A stretch of 12,382 nt of DNA from Gammaproteobacteria bacterium (GCA_016200445.1 JACQEQ010000144.1:1-12382), one strand, 5' to 3'; positions 5,998-12,382 are shown, numbered from the stretch's first letter. Numbers and translations are program-made. Notes: generated from the sequence alone by a model not told the origin.

Positions 5998-7416
5998 TTA
6001 CTTGAAATACGCCTTGGTCACGTATTGATTCAACATGCGCTCGGTGTTGAAGAACGAGCCGTTGAGCGCGATGGCGTGGCGCATCACGTCGATGTAGCGC
6101 TCTTGCTGCTGGTAGAACAGCGGCAAGATAATCTCTTCCAGTTTGTGGTAGAGGTGCTGCGCGTCGAGCGCATTGTCTTGCACTGGCGCTTCCTTGCTCT
6201 TGCTGTTGTTGTGATTGCTGTCGCCGACCGCCCAGCCGGTGATGCCTTCGATGCAGCCTTCGATCCACCAGCCGTCGAGGATACTGAACGACGGCACGCC
6301 GTTGGCTGCCGCCTTCATGCCGCTGGTGCCGGACGCTTCCAGCGGCGGCTGCGGCGTGTTGAGCCACAGGTCCGATCCGGACTCCAGCAACTCTTTTTTG
6401 GCCGCCTGATGCGCCTGCCAGATTTCCGCGCGCGGAATGCTCAACGCGGAACGCAGGCTGGCATTGTCTTCGCGCCAGCCGGGAATATAGTGGTCGAATA
6501 ACTCCTGCATGTGTTTCGATGCCCAGGTCGCGACATGAATGCCGTTGGTCACGGATTCGATGCGATAGCCGGCGAACATCTGCTGGGAAACTTCGCGATG
6601 TTCCTTGGACACGCCGTTGACGAAATGGCTGCTCTCCAGCGCCAGATAGGTGAGATTCAACAAGCCCTCGCAACAGAATTCTTGCTCGTGGCCCTGCATC
6701 GGATTGGCGCGACCGAACACCTGATGCACTAAGTCGAGATTGAACTGGTCATGCCCTGCCGGTACCGGCGTGTGTGTCGTGAATACACACTGGCGCCGTA
6801 CCGCATTAATGTCTTCCTTGCCGATTTGCGCGCCGTTGCCGCGCGCCGTGCGGCACTCGGTGAGTAATTCCAGCACTAGTAGACTCGCGTGACCTTCGTT
6901 CATGTGGTAACGGTTCAGGTCGTGACAGCCGAGCGCGCGTAGCATGCGGATGCCGCCGATGCCCAGAATCATCTCTTGGCAGAGCCGGTATTTGTCGTCG
7001 CCGCCGTACAGATAATGCGTCAACGTTCTGTCATAGGGCGCATTGCCCTCGATGTCGGTATCCAGCAGATACACCGGCACGTTTTCGCCGCCGGCACCAG
7101 CCACGTTGTACTTCCACGCGCGCACTTGCACCTTGCGGTTCTCGATCTCGACAATAACGCGCGGCGGCATTTCCTCCAGATAGTCATTCACCGCCCATTC
7201 AACCGCCTGTTCGGTTTGCCAGCCGGTCTCGTCGATGCGCTGGTGAAAATATCCCTTGCGGTGCAGCAACGACACCACCACTTCGGGCAGCCCCATGTCG
7301 GCGGCGGAACGAATGGTGTCGCCGGCGAGCATGCCGAGGCCACCGGAGTAGGTCGGAATGGAAGGTTCCAATCCGATCTCCATCGAGAAGTAGGCGATCG
7401 TGGGTGCGGTGGTCAT
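5998..7416 (-). CDS. glgP: Alpha-glucan (glycogen) phosphorylase, short type, with an internal deletion
   Basis: GT35 phosphorylases use phosphate to release glucose-1-P from glycogen or maltodextrin with PLP as cofactor. From ATG 7416 the protein has 472 residues and starts with TTAPTIAYFSMEIG, the standard start of this group. A GTG 17 codons upstream is possible but has poor support. Motifs include YSGGLGMLAGD, YHMNEGHAS, FTTHTPVPAGHDQF, ESVTNGIHVATW, EASGTSGMK (PLP lysine, about residue 367) and IALNGSFFNT. At about residue 345 the text jumps from QAHQAAKKELLE straight to SGSDLWLNTPQPP. In relatives these are separated by some 85-95 residues that include the conserved GFARRxATYKRA segment and phosphate-binding residues. 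The frame is preserved, but the enzyme is probably inactive unless this is an assembly gap. ackA lies 68 bases upstream on the same strand, probably in one operon. A decayed copy of its 3' end lies at 2586-2662. Confidence 0.92.
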   Translation of the reverse strand: MTTAPTIAYFSMEIGLEPSIPTYSGGLGMLAGDTIRSAADMGLPEVVVSLLHRKGYFHQRIDETGWQTEQAVEWAVNDYLEEMPPRVIVEIENRKVQVRAWKYNVAGAGGENVPVYLLDTDIEGNAPYDRTLTHYLYGGDDKYRLCQEMILGIGGIRMLRALGCHDLNRYHMNEGHASLLVLELLTECRTARGNGAQIGKEDINAVRRQCVFTTHTPVPAGHDQFNLDLVHQVFGRANPMQGHEQEFCCEGLLNLTYLALESSHFVNGVSKEHREVSQQMFAGYRIESVTNGIHVATWASKHMQELFDHYIPGWREDNASLRSALSIPRAEIWQAHQAAKKELLESGSDLWLNTPQPPLEASGTSGMKAAANGVPSFSILDGWWIEGCIEGITGWAVGDSNHNNSKSKEAPVQDNALDAQHLYHKLEEIILPLFYQQQERYIDVMRHAIALNGSFFNTERMLNQYVTKAYFK

Positions 7417-7484
7417 GTTAACCAATCGAGTGCGAGTGAGAGCTTGAAAGTAACGCGCGGCGCGCACTAACCCAATTGGTAAAA

Positions 7485-8672
7485 CTACGCGGCGTGCAAT
7501 ACGTGTTGAGCGATGATTTCATCTTCGTGGGTGGCGACTACCCACGCCGGCACGGCGCTGCCGGTGCGACTGATACACGGCCCGCCGGCGGCATTGCGGG
7601 CCGTGTCCAGATGCAAGCCCAGCCAGGCCAGCGCATCGCACACGCGCGCACGAATCGCGGCGGCGTTCTCACCGATACCGCCGCTGAACACCAGCGCATC
7701 CATGCCGCCCAGCGCCGCCGCCAGCGAGCCGATCTCGCGCACGATGCGATAGACATACAATTCAACCGCTTCCTGTGCGCATGGGTCATGACTTTTAAGC
7801 AACACGCTCATATCGCCGCTGATGCCGGACACGCCCAACAGACCGGACTCGTGATACAGCAAGTGCTCGACCTGCGCGAGACTCGTGCCACGCTCGCGTT
7901 GCAAATGCAGCACCACGCCGGGGTCGAGCGCGCCGCAGCGGGTTCCCATCATCAGCCCGTCCAGCGGTGTAAAACCCATCGTTGTCGCTACGCTGCGGCG
8001 CCGATGCAACCCGCACAAGCTGGCACCGTTGCCCAGATGCGCCACGATCACCCGGCCGTCGGCTGCTACGCCCAGATAATCCGGCAGCACCCGCACCAGG
8101 TATTCGTAACTCAAGCCATGAAAACCATAACGCTTAATACCTGCGTCGTGCAGCGCGCGCGGCAGCGCGAAGCGGCGCGCGACCGGCGGCTGGGTCTGAT
8201 GAAACGCAGTGTCAAAACATGCCACCTGAACGAGTTGCGGTCGTTGTTCCGCGAGCAACTCGATGGCTGCGATGCTATGCGGCTGATGCAGCGGTGCAAG
8301 CTGAATCAATGCGCGCAAATCGGCCAGTACTGCTGCATCGACACGCACCGGTTGCGCGTAACGATCACCGCCATGCACGACGCGATGGCCCACCGCGTGA
8401 AGCTCGATGCCGGATACGTTTTCATCCAGCCAATTCAAGATACGTTGCAACGCCAGCGCGTGCGTAATTATCGCGCTGCTGGCGAAACCGGCATCCGCCG
8501 CGAGCCGCTTGCTCGTGTGGTCGACGACCTCAAAGCGCGCATGTGCGCCGATGTCCGTTACTGCGCCGCGTTGCACTAGGGAAAGAATTCGGCGCGTATC
8601 CGGCGCGACCGCCCAGACACTGAACTTCACGCTCGATGAACCGGTATTGAGCACCAGGATATGCGGAGTCAT
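7485..8672 (-). CDS. ackA: Acetate kinase
   Basis: Acetate kinase transfers the phosphate of acetyl phosphate to ADP, giving acetate and ATP in the cytoplasm. The protein has 395 residues, the family norm. Motifs in order: ILVLNTGSSSVKF (4-16), VGHRVVHGGDRY, FDTAFHQT (catalytic Asp), YGFHGLSYEYL (His), VIVAHLGNGASL, TTMGFTPLDGLMMGTRCG (Arg), SGLLGVSGISGDM, LVFSGGIGENAA and THEDEIIAQH with the conserved Glu near the C-terminus. No gap is visible. ATG 8672 gives the usual start; an in-frame TTG five codons upstream (8687) has AGG nearby and cannot be excluded. It heads the minus-strand pair ackA-glgP and is divergent from the MntA-HepT operon. With xfp it completes the acetyl-phosphate to acetate arm of the phosphoketolase shunt. 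Confidence 0.97.
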   Translation of the reverse strand: MTPHILVLNTGSSSVKFSVWAVAPDTRRILSLVQRGAVTDIGAHARFEVVDHTSKRLAADAGFASSAIITHALALQRILNWLDENVSGIELHAVGHRVVHGGDRYAQPVRVDAAVLADLRALIQLAPLHQPHSIAAIELLAEQRPQLVQVACFDTAFHQTQPPVARRFALPRALHDAGIKRYGFHGLSYEYLVRVLPDYLGVAADGRVIVAHLGNGASLCGLHRRRSVATTMGFTPLDGLMMGTRCGALDPGVVLHLQRERGTSLAQVEHLLYHESGLLGVSGISGDMSVLLKSHDPCAQEAVELYVYRIVREIGSLAAALGGMDALVFSGGIGENAAAIRARVCDALAWLGLHLDTARNAAGGPCISRTGSAVPAWVVATHEDEIIAQHVLHAA

Positions 8673-8755
8673 GCGAACAACGCTCAAGAGGGACCTGTAA
8701 CAAGCGTAGCTGTGAAAACCAACGCCTGCTTACCGGGCCACACCAACCTCGGTGC

Positions 8756-8769
8756 TATACTGATTTCTA
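8756..8769 (+). promoter_or_regulatory. -10 element placing transcription start at the mntA ATG
   Basis: TATACT (8756-8761) is a near-consensus -10 box whose expected start point is the A of the mntA ATG (8769). No Shine-Dalgarno precedes that ATG. Both facts suggest a leaderless message. The -35 is poor: TTACCG (8730-8735) is 20 bases away. Confidence 0.4.
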
Positions 8770-9176
8770 TGCAAGAACCGCCGGAAACCGCAACGCTGCG
8801 TGAATTTTTCAGCCTGCACAATCAGGGCATCAGTGCCGTTTACCTGTTTGGCAGCCGCGCGCGCGGCGATGCCCAGGCCGGCAGTGATGCGGATGTCGCG
8901 GTGTTGTACATACAAGACCCGCCGCCGGGTTTACGCGGCCTGGCCCTCGATCTTGCCGACGATTTGCGCAAGGCACTGCGCGCGCCGGTGGACTTGGTGG
9001 TGCTCAACCGGGCTTCACCGGATTTGATTCACCGCGTGCTGCGCGACGGAATTCTGGTGTGCGAATACGACCGCGCCGCGCGCGTGCGCTTTGAGGTCGA
9101 CGCGCGCCGCCGTTATTTCGACTTGCTACCCTACTTGCGCGAATACCGCCATACCCGCTCAGGAACTCGGTCATGA
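8769..9176 (+). CDS. mntA: MntA-type antitoxin (minimal nucleotidyltransferase)
   Basis: A protein of 135 residues with the nucleotidyltransferase signature G28-S29, ten residues, D40-A-D42 (FGSRARGDAQAGSDADVAVL), the GSX10DXD motif of the MNT family. In characterised MntA-HepT systems this enzyme neutralises the HEPN toxin by adding AMP groups to a Tyr next to its active site. The remainder (GLRGLALDLADDLRKAL, APVDLVVLNRASPDLIHRVLRDG) matches the family. Its TGA stop overlaps the ATG of hepT in ATGA (9173-9176), showing translational coupling. The start at 8769 is chosen because the conserved domain begins a few residues later; upstream in-frame codons read into the ackA promoter region. No ribosome-binding site is seen. 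Confidence 0.93.
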   Translation: MQEPPETATLREFFSLHNQGISAVYLFGSRARGDAQAGSDADVAVLYIQDPPPGLRGLALDLADDLRKALRAPVDLVVLNRASPDLIHRVLRDGILVCEYDRAARVRFEVDARRRYFDLLPYLREYRHTRSGTRS

Positions 9177-9586
9177 CAGATCTTGAGCTGATTGAAAAGA
9201 AGCTCGCGTTTATTGAAACCTGTGTCAGCGAATTACACGCGTTGTGCGATCCCGAAAACATTGAACGAGATGTGCGCGAGGAACGCTTTGCCGCACACAC
9301 CTTGCAAATCGCGATTCAAGCCGCACTCGATGTCGCGTCACACATCGTCTCGGACCAACGCTTGGGCGAACCTGAATCCAACCGTGAATTGTTCCAAAAG
9401 CTCGCCGAAGCCGGCTGGGTCGCGCCGCAACTCATTGCGCCGCTGCGCGACATGGCAGGCTTTCGCAATGTGGTCGTACATGGTTATCAACGGGTTAACC
9501 CCGCCGCCGTGCGCGACGTGGTGCAGAATCATCTGGACGATCTGTTGAGCTTCGGTGCGACGATCCGCACTAAACTGCATGCCTGA
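9173..9586 (+). CDS. hepT: HepT-type HEPN toxin ribonuclease
   Basis: An all-helical HEPN protein of 137 residues. It carries the catalytic RX4HXY motif exactly: R98-NVVV-H103-G-Y105, followed by QRVNPAAVRDVV, as in HepT. Tyr105 is the residue AMPylated by MntA in studied systems. Known HepT toxins cleave RNA, and the pair acts as a type VII toxin-antitoxin system, sometimes linked to phage defence or plasmid stability. Its ATG overlaps the mntA stop by four bases, and AGGAACT lies upstream within mntA. All key residues are present, so the pair looks functional. It stands alone between two minus-strand operons. Confidence 0.94.
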   Translation: MTDLELIEKKLAFIETCVSELHALCDPENIERDVREERFAAHTLQIAIQAALDVASHIVSDQRLGEPESNRELFQKLAEAGWVAPQLIAPLRDMAGFRNVVVHGYQRVNPAAVRDVVQNHLDDLLSFGATIRTKLHA

Positions 9587-9601
9587 GAAGTGCGTTTTGG
9601 G

Positions 9602-9630
9602 TACAGCGGATAAGCGCAGGTCATCCGCTG
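9602..9630. repeat. REP-like hairpin between convergent genes
   Basis: CAGCGGAT (9604-9611) and ATCCGCTG (9623-9630) form a perfect 8-bp stem with an 11-base loop, preceded by GTA. The shape (GCGGATAAGCGC...ATCCGC) resembles REP families widespread in proteobacteria. It lies between the hepT stop and the stop of the thioredoxin-like gene, where it could act as a shared transcript end. Confidence 0.55.
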
Positions 9631-9641
9631 CTGCTGCCCGG

Positions 9642-10073
9642 TTATTTTGCAGCCGGTAAATTAAAGGCTTGACCCAAGCTGTTTCTAAGCGCGGCGGGAT
9701 CTTGTACACCCTTCACTGCGCCGCGTTCGCTGCCATCGGGCGCAAAAAATAATAACGTTACCGAACTGGCATTATGGCTGGCCGCGAACGACTTTCCTTC
9801 CGGCGTTAATAAATCGGCGATCACGAATTCAACGTTCGCAGCATACTCCGGACGCACCTTGTTAAGACTCTCCATCAAGTCGATGCTGCCGACCAGATTA
9901 TGGTCATGCACCTGCACCACGACATTTTTGCCTTTACCAATCAGTGACAGGTCACGACTATAACCGCGCGGCAGGTTCGACACGGCAAGCCACAGCAACC
10001 CCAACAATAGAGCGGTGACGATCAGCTTTATGAGCAGTGATTTTTTTACTGATGAGGGGTTATTATTTTCCAT
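9642..10073 (-). CDS. Membrane-anchored thioredoxin-like protein without cysteines
   Basis: A protein of 143 residues with one N-terminal membrane segment (LLIKLIVTALLLGLLWLAV, about 13-31) after a Lys-containing start, so the rest probably faces the periplasm. The following domain has a thioredoxin-like strand and helix pattern: NVVVQVHD, LMESLNKVRPEYAANVEFVIAD, SFAASHNASSVTLLFFAPDG, GVQDPAALRNSL. At the place where CxxC would be it reads HDHNLVGS, and the protein has no Cys at all, so redox chemistry is excluded. AGGAG lies five bases before ATG 10073. A small lipoprotein gene ends 43 bases upstream on the same strand, probably cotranscribed. Function unknown; a structural or binding role is inferred. 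Confidence 0.75.
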   Translation of the reverse strand: MENNNPSSVKKSLLIKLIVTALLLGLLWLAVSNLPRGYSRDLSLIGKGKNVVVQVHDHNLVGSIDLMESLNKVRPEYAANVEFVIADLLTPEGKSFAASHNASSVTLLFFAPDGSERGAVKGVQDPAALRNSLGQAFNLPAAK

Positions 10074-10116
10074 TAAAACTCCTGAATTCTAAAAATTCCG
10101 CAACTTGTTCCAGCGA

Positions 10117-10386
10117 TTATTTTGCCAGGAAAAGTAAAACCGCCAACACTACGCCCAACCAGATATTGGTGGTGCTTAAGTCAACGCCGGGCTGGTGAAT
10201 CACCACTTTAGCTTCGTCCGATGAGGGTTGCGGCATACCAATAATGACGGGGCTTTTGCCAGCCGGCTGCGTTTCCGCAGAAGCTTGCGACGCATGCGGC
10301 ACAACCACATGCGCGCAGCCGCTAAAGGTGACCACACACAGCAATATCGCGACACATGCTCTCGCCGAAAAGTTGACTCTGCTCAT
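10117..10386 (-). CDS. Small lipoprotein with a C-terminal hydrophobic segment
   Basis: From ATG 10386 the protein has 89 residues. The N-terminus (MSRVNFSARACVAILLCVVTFSGC) is a lipoprotein signal peptide with lipobox FSGC, giving lipidation at the Cys at about residue 24. A Pro/Ser/Ala-rich middle follows (HASQASAETQPAGKSPVIIG), and the protein ends with the hydrophobic IWLGVVLAVLLFLAK, a second membrane segment. The upstream spacing (AAGGGA ten bases away) is acceptable. An extended frame to 10428 exists but would bury the signal peptide. It lies between the AlbA_2 gene, whose frame ends 8 bases upstream, and the thioredoxin-like gene, and probably forms an operon with the latter. No known family is recognised. 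Confidence 0.7.
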   Translation of the reverse strand: MSRVNFSARACVAILLCVVTFSGCAHVVVPHASQASAETQPAGKSPVIIGMPQPSSDEAKVVIHQPGVDLSTTNIWLGVVLAVLLFLAK

Positions 10387-10393
10387 GTAAACG

Positions 10394-10870
10394 CTATCCC
10401 TTGCGCCATTCTCTGAGTGAAGGGCCAAAGTTCTTCAAGCCCTGCAAGGAGAACAAACGATTGCGCCGCCGTGCTCGTTGGCAACGGCCACGTGGACCGA
10501 CACGAATATAAACACGGCTTCTGTAGCGCACCGGCGGGAGGTCCGATGGATAGACTTCCACAACCGCGACATCGCCGCCGTCGAGAGAAACCTTGGCCAC
10601 ACTCATAAGGGGCTGGGGCAAGATATTTCCATCGGAGCGGATTCCGCCCAGGTTTTTCAGAAGTTTATCGTCGACGACCAAACCGGAGAGTGTTCCGTTG
10701 TCCTTGACACCGACAAATAGGTAACCGGGCTGGCGATGATTGGGCAAGTCATTGGCAAAAGCACATATCGCCTGACAAAATTTGTCCGTGTTATCTACGG
10801 ACACGGTGCGCTCGATCCGGTCTGATTCCAGATCCGATAACAATCGCTTCAGTTGGTCTTCGGTCAGCAT
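10394..10870 (-). CDS. AlbA_2 (Schlafen AlbA-like) domain protein, probably truncated
   Basis: A protein of 158 residues. Residues 1-130 match the AlbA_2/Schlafen-like putative nucleic-acid-binding domain (PF04326): ESDRIERTVSVDNTDKFCQA, FANDLPNHRQPGYLFVGVKDNG, GNILPQPLMSVAKV, DVAVVEVYPSDLPPVRY and VYIRVGP. Relatives continue with GPRxxxANExEER and several hundred further residues with an ATP-binding region. Here the frame changes character after VGPR (GRCQRARRRNRL) and stops 36 residues later. A neighbouring frame reads AVANEH at exactly the point where ANExE is expected, which suggests a frameshift near 10490. It is therefore likely a remnant or a recently shortened gene. The start at 10870 has only a weak GAAG upstream. 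It lies 91 bases downstream of purF on the same strand. Confidence 0.75.
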   Translation of the reverse strand: MLTEDQLKRLLSDLESDRIERTVSVDNTDKFCQAICAFANDLPNHRQPGYLFVGVKDNGTLSGLVVDDKLLKNLGGIRSDGNILPQPLMSVAKVSLDGGDVAVVEVYPSDLPPVRYRSRVYIRVGPRGRCQRARRRNRLFSLQGLKNFGPSLREWRKG

Positions 10871-10961
10871 GACACTTCAACGCTCGCAACGTAACTGGTC
10901 AGCGGTTTCGCCTTAATGTGCTCGCAATATTCAACAAGCTGTTGATTGCGGCATTCGGACA

Positions 10962-12380
10962 TTACGCCGTGTTGTACATATCAATGATGTCGTCGTCCAG
11001 TTTTTGTTGTTGCTCTTTGGCACCTTCGTTGCGCAGCGCTTCCAGGCGCGCGAGGTACAGGTCGCCGAGATCCTGGAAAATTAAACCGTCGGCGCCGATC
11101 TCGGCGCAGATTTCGTCGACATCGCGGCCGTGGCCGACCAGCTCACCGCGCGATGGCATGTCAATACCGTACACGTTGGCGTAGCGCACCGGCGGCGCGG
11201 CCGAGGCGAAATACACTTTGTTAGCACCGGCGTCGCGCGCCATCTGGGTGATTTCCCGCGAGGTGGTGCCGCGCACGATGGAATCGTCGACCAGCAACAC
11301 GTTCTTACCGCGAAATTCCAGATCGATCGGGTTGAGCTTCTGACGCACCGACTTCTTGCGCTCTTTCTGGCCGGGCATGATAAAGGTGCGGCCGATGTAG
11401 CGATTTTTGATGAAGCCTTCGCGGTATTTTAAATTCAAGTCATGCGCCATCTGCACGGCGGCGGTGCGGCTGGTGTCGGGAATCGGGATCACCACATCAA
11501 TGTCGTGCGCGGAAAATTCGCGCTGAATCTTGGCGGCGAGCGTTTCGCCCATGCGCATGCGGGCGCGGTACACGGAGATTTCATCGAGCGTGGAATCGGG
11601 GCGCGCGAAGTACACATATTCGAAAATACACGGCGACAACTGCGCCTGCGCTGCGCACTGGCGCGCGTACAGTGCGCCGTCTTGACTGATAAACACCGCT
11701 TCGCCGGGCGCGATGTCGCGCACCAGTTTGAAGCCCAGCGAATCCAGCGCCACGCTTTCCGATGCGATCATGTATTCGGTGCCGTGCTCGTTGTCACGCT
11801 TACCCAGCACGGCAGGCCGGATGCCGTGCGGGTCGCGAAACCCGACGATGCCGTAACCGATGATCATCGCCACCACTGCATAGGCGCCGCGACAACGCTT
11901 ATGCACGCCGCTGACCGCCTTGAACACGTCGCCTTCGTCGATGCGCAATTTGCCCAGCGCCTGCAACTCGTGCGCAAAAATATTCAGCAGCACTTCGGAA
12001 TCGGATTCGGTGTTGAGGTGGCGCAGATCGTCACGGAACACATCGCGTTTCAAATCTTGCGCGTTGGTGAGATTGCCGTTATGCGCGAGCGCGATGCCGT
12101 ACGGGGAGTTAACGTAAAACGGCTGCGATTCCGCGTTGGATGAACTGCCTGCGGTCGGATAACGCACATGGCCAATGCCCATGTTACCGGCCAGGCGCAG
12201 CATGTGCCGCGTGTGAAACACATCGCGCACCAGGCCGTTGCTCTTGCGCAGATGCAGCTGACCCTTGTCGGCGGTCATGATGCCGGCGGCGTCTTGCCCG
12301 CGATGTTGCAGCACCGTCAACCCGTCATAAATCGTTTGGTTAACGCTGTCTTTACCGACGATTCCGATGATGCCGCACAT
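10962..12380 (-). CDS. purF: Amidophosphoribosyltransferase, with a C-terminal internal deletion
   Basis: First committed step of purine synthesis: PRPP plus glutamine gives phosphoribosylamine, glutamate and pyrophosphate, in the cytoplasm. ATG 12380 begins MCGIIGIVG, so Cys2 becomes the N-terminal nucleophile after Met removal. Other landmarks: LQHRGQDAAGI, GIGHVRYPTAGSS, AHNGNLTN, SDSEVLLNIFAHEL, GIRPAVLGKR, CIFEYVYFARPDS, VVIPIPDTSR, GFIKNRYIGRTFIMPGQ and the PRPP loop NVLLVDDSIVRGTTS, then SAAPPVRYANVYGIDMPS. The protein has 472 residues against about 505 in E. coli. After GLIFQDLGDL (about residue 441) it jumps to YLARLEALRNEGAK, skipping about 31 residues that include the family's FxCSVFxGxYVTGDV stretch. 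The frame is kept and all catalytic motifs remain, so activity is possible. Only two bases upstream are visible, so its ribosome-binding site and usual neighbour cvpA cannot be checked. Confidence 0.95.
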   Translation of the reverse strand: MCGIIGIVGKDSVNQTIYDGLTVLQHRGQDAAGIMTADKGQLHLRKSNGLVRDVFHTRHMLRLAGNMGIGHVRYPTAGSSSNAESQPFYVNSPYGIALAHNGNLTNAQDLKRDVFRDDLRHLNTESDSEVLLNIFAHELQALGKLRIDEGDVFKAVSGVHKRCRGAYAVVAMIIGYGIVGFRDPHGIRPAVLGKRDNEHGTEYMIASESVALDSLGFKLVRDIAPGEAVFISQDGALYARQCAAQAQLSPCIFEYVYFARPDSTLDEISVYRARMRMGETLAAKIQREFSAHDIDVVIPIPDTSRTAAVQMAHDLNLKYREGFIKNRYIGRTFIMPGQKERKKSVRQKLNPIDLEFRGKNVLLVDDSIVRGTTSREITQMARDAGANKVYFASAAPPVRYANVYGIDMPSRGELVGHGRDVDEICAEIGADGLIFQDLGDLYLARLEALRNEGAKEQQQKLDDDIIDMYNTA

Positions 12381-12382
12381 GT

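Noticed and set aside
7417..7467. GTG start for glgP 17 codons upstream of the ATG
   Set aside because: No ribosome-binding site, and the extra residues do not match the family, whose members begin close to IAYFSMEI.
7476..8579. Long plus-strand open frame (367 codons) opposite ackA
   Set aside because: His/Arg/Ala-rich antisense translation with no recognisable family. ackA on the other strand is fully conserved.
1..12382. CRISPR array, tRNA, rRNA or insertion-sequence transposase
   Set aside because: No regularly spaced repeats, no cloverleaf or rRNA sequence, and no transposase or integrase motifs were seen on either strand.

Overview
This 12.4 kb window comes from a proteobacterial chromosome, most likely gamma- or betaproteobacterial. 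The PurF, AckA and short alpha-glucan phosphorylase sequences resemble those lineages, GC is moderately high, and REP-like palindromes occur between genes. No species can be named from the sequence alone.

Layout: the tail of an unidentified plus-strand gene (3-89) converges on xfp, a phosphoketolase on the minus strand (99-2522). Just upstream of xfp lie a pair of inverted REP-like hairpins (2539-2588) and a 77-bp decayed copy of the 3' end of glgP (2586-2662). Next comes a 3.3 kb accessory segment. It holds a DUF2971 gene, a frameshifted HigA-like antitoxin/regulator, a YCII-domain gene and a secreted catalase-like gene broken by an in-frame TAA. Then come glgP (5998-7416) and ackA (7485-8672), both minus strand. 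A plus-strand MntA-HepT toxin-antitoxin pair (8769-9586) follows. The last minus-strand block contains a cysteine-free thioredoxin-like membrane protein, a small lipoprotein, an AlbA_2 (Schlafen-like) gene and purF, which starts two bases from the window edge.

Metabolic logic: phosphoketolase makes acetyl phosphate from fructose-6-P or xylulose-5-P, and acetate kinase converts it to acetate plus ATP. Glycogen phosphorylase feeds glucose-1-P from storage glucan into the same route. Together they form a glycogen-to-acetate phosphoketolase ('bifid-type') shunt. The order ackA-glgP-[segment]-xfp on one strand, with a spare glgP 3' end beside xfp, suggests these were once contiguous and the accessory segment came between them.

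Most notable: the accessory segment is flanked by direct repeats of the last 77 bp of glgP, which is the footprint expected of an element integrated at the 3' end of a gene, although no integrase is visible. The window also carries an unusual number of lesions. glgP lacks about 85-95 internal residues including the phosphate-binding segment, purF lacks about 31 residues near its C-terminus, the catalase-like gene has a stop, the HigA-like gene has a frameshift, and the AlbA_2 gene looks truncated. These could be genuine decay or sequence/assembly errors. I see no wholly new multi-gene system; the integration-like footprint is the best lead.
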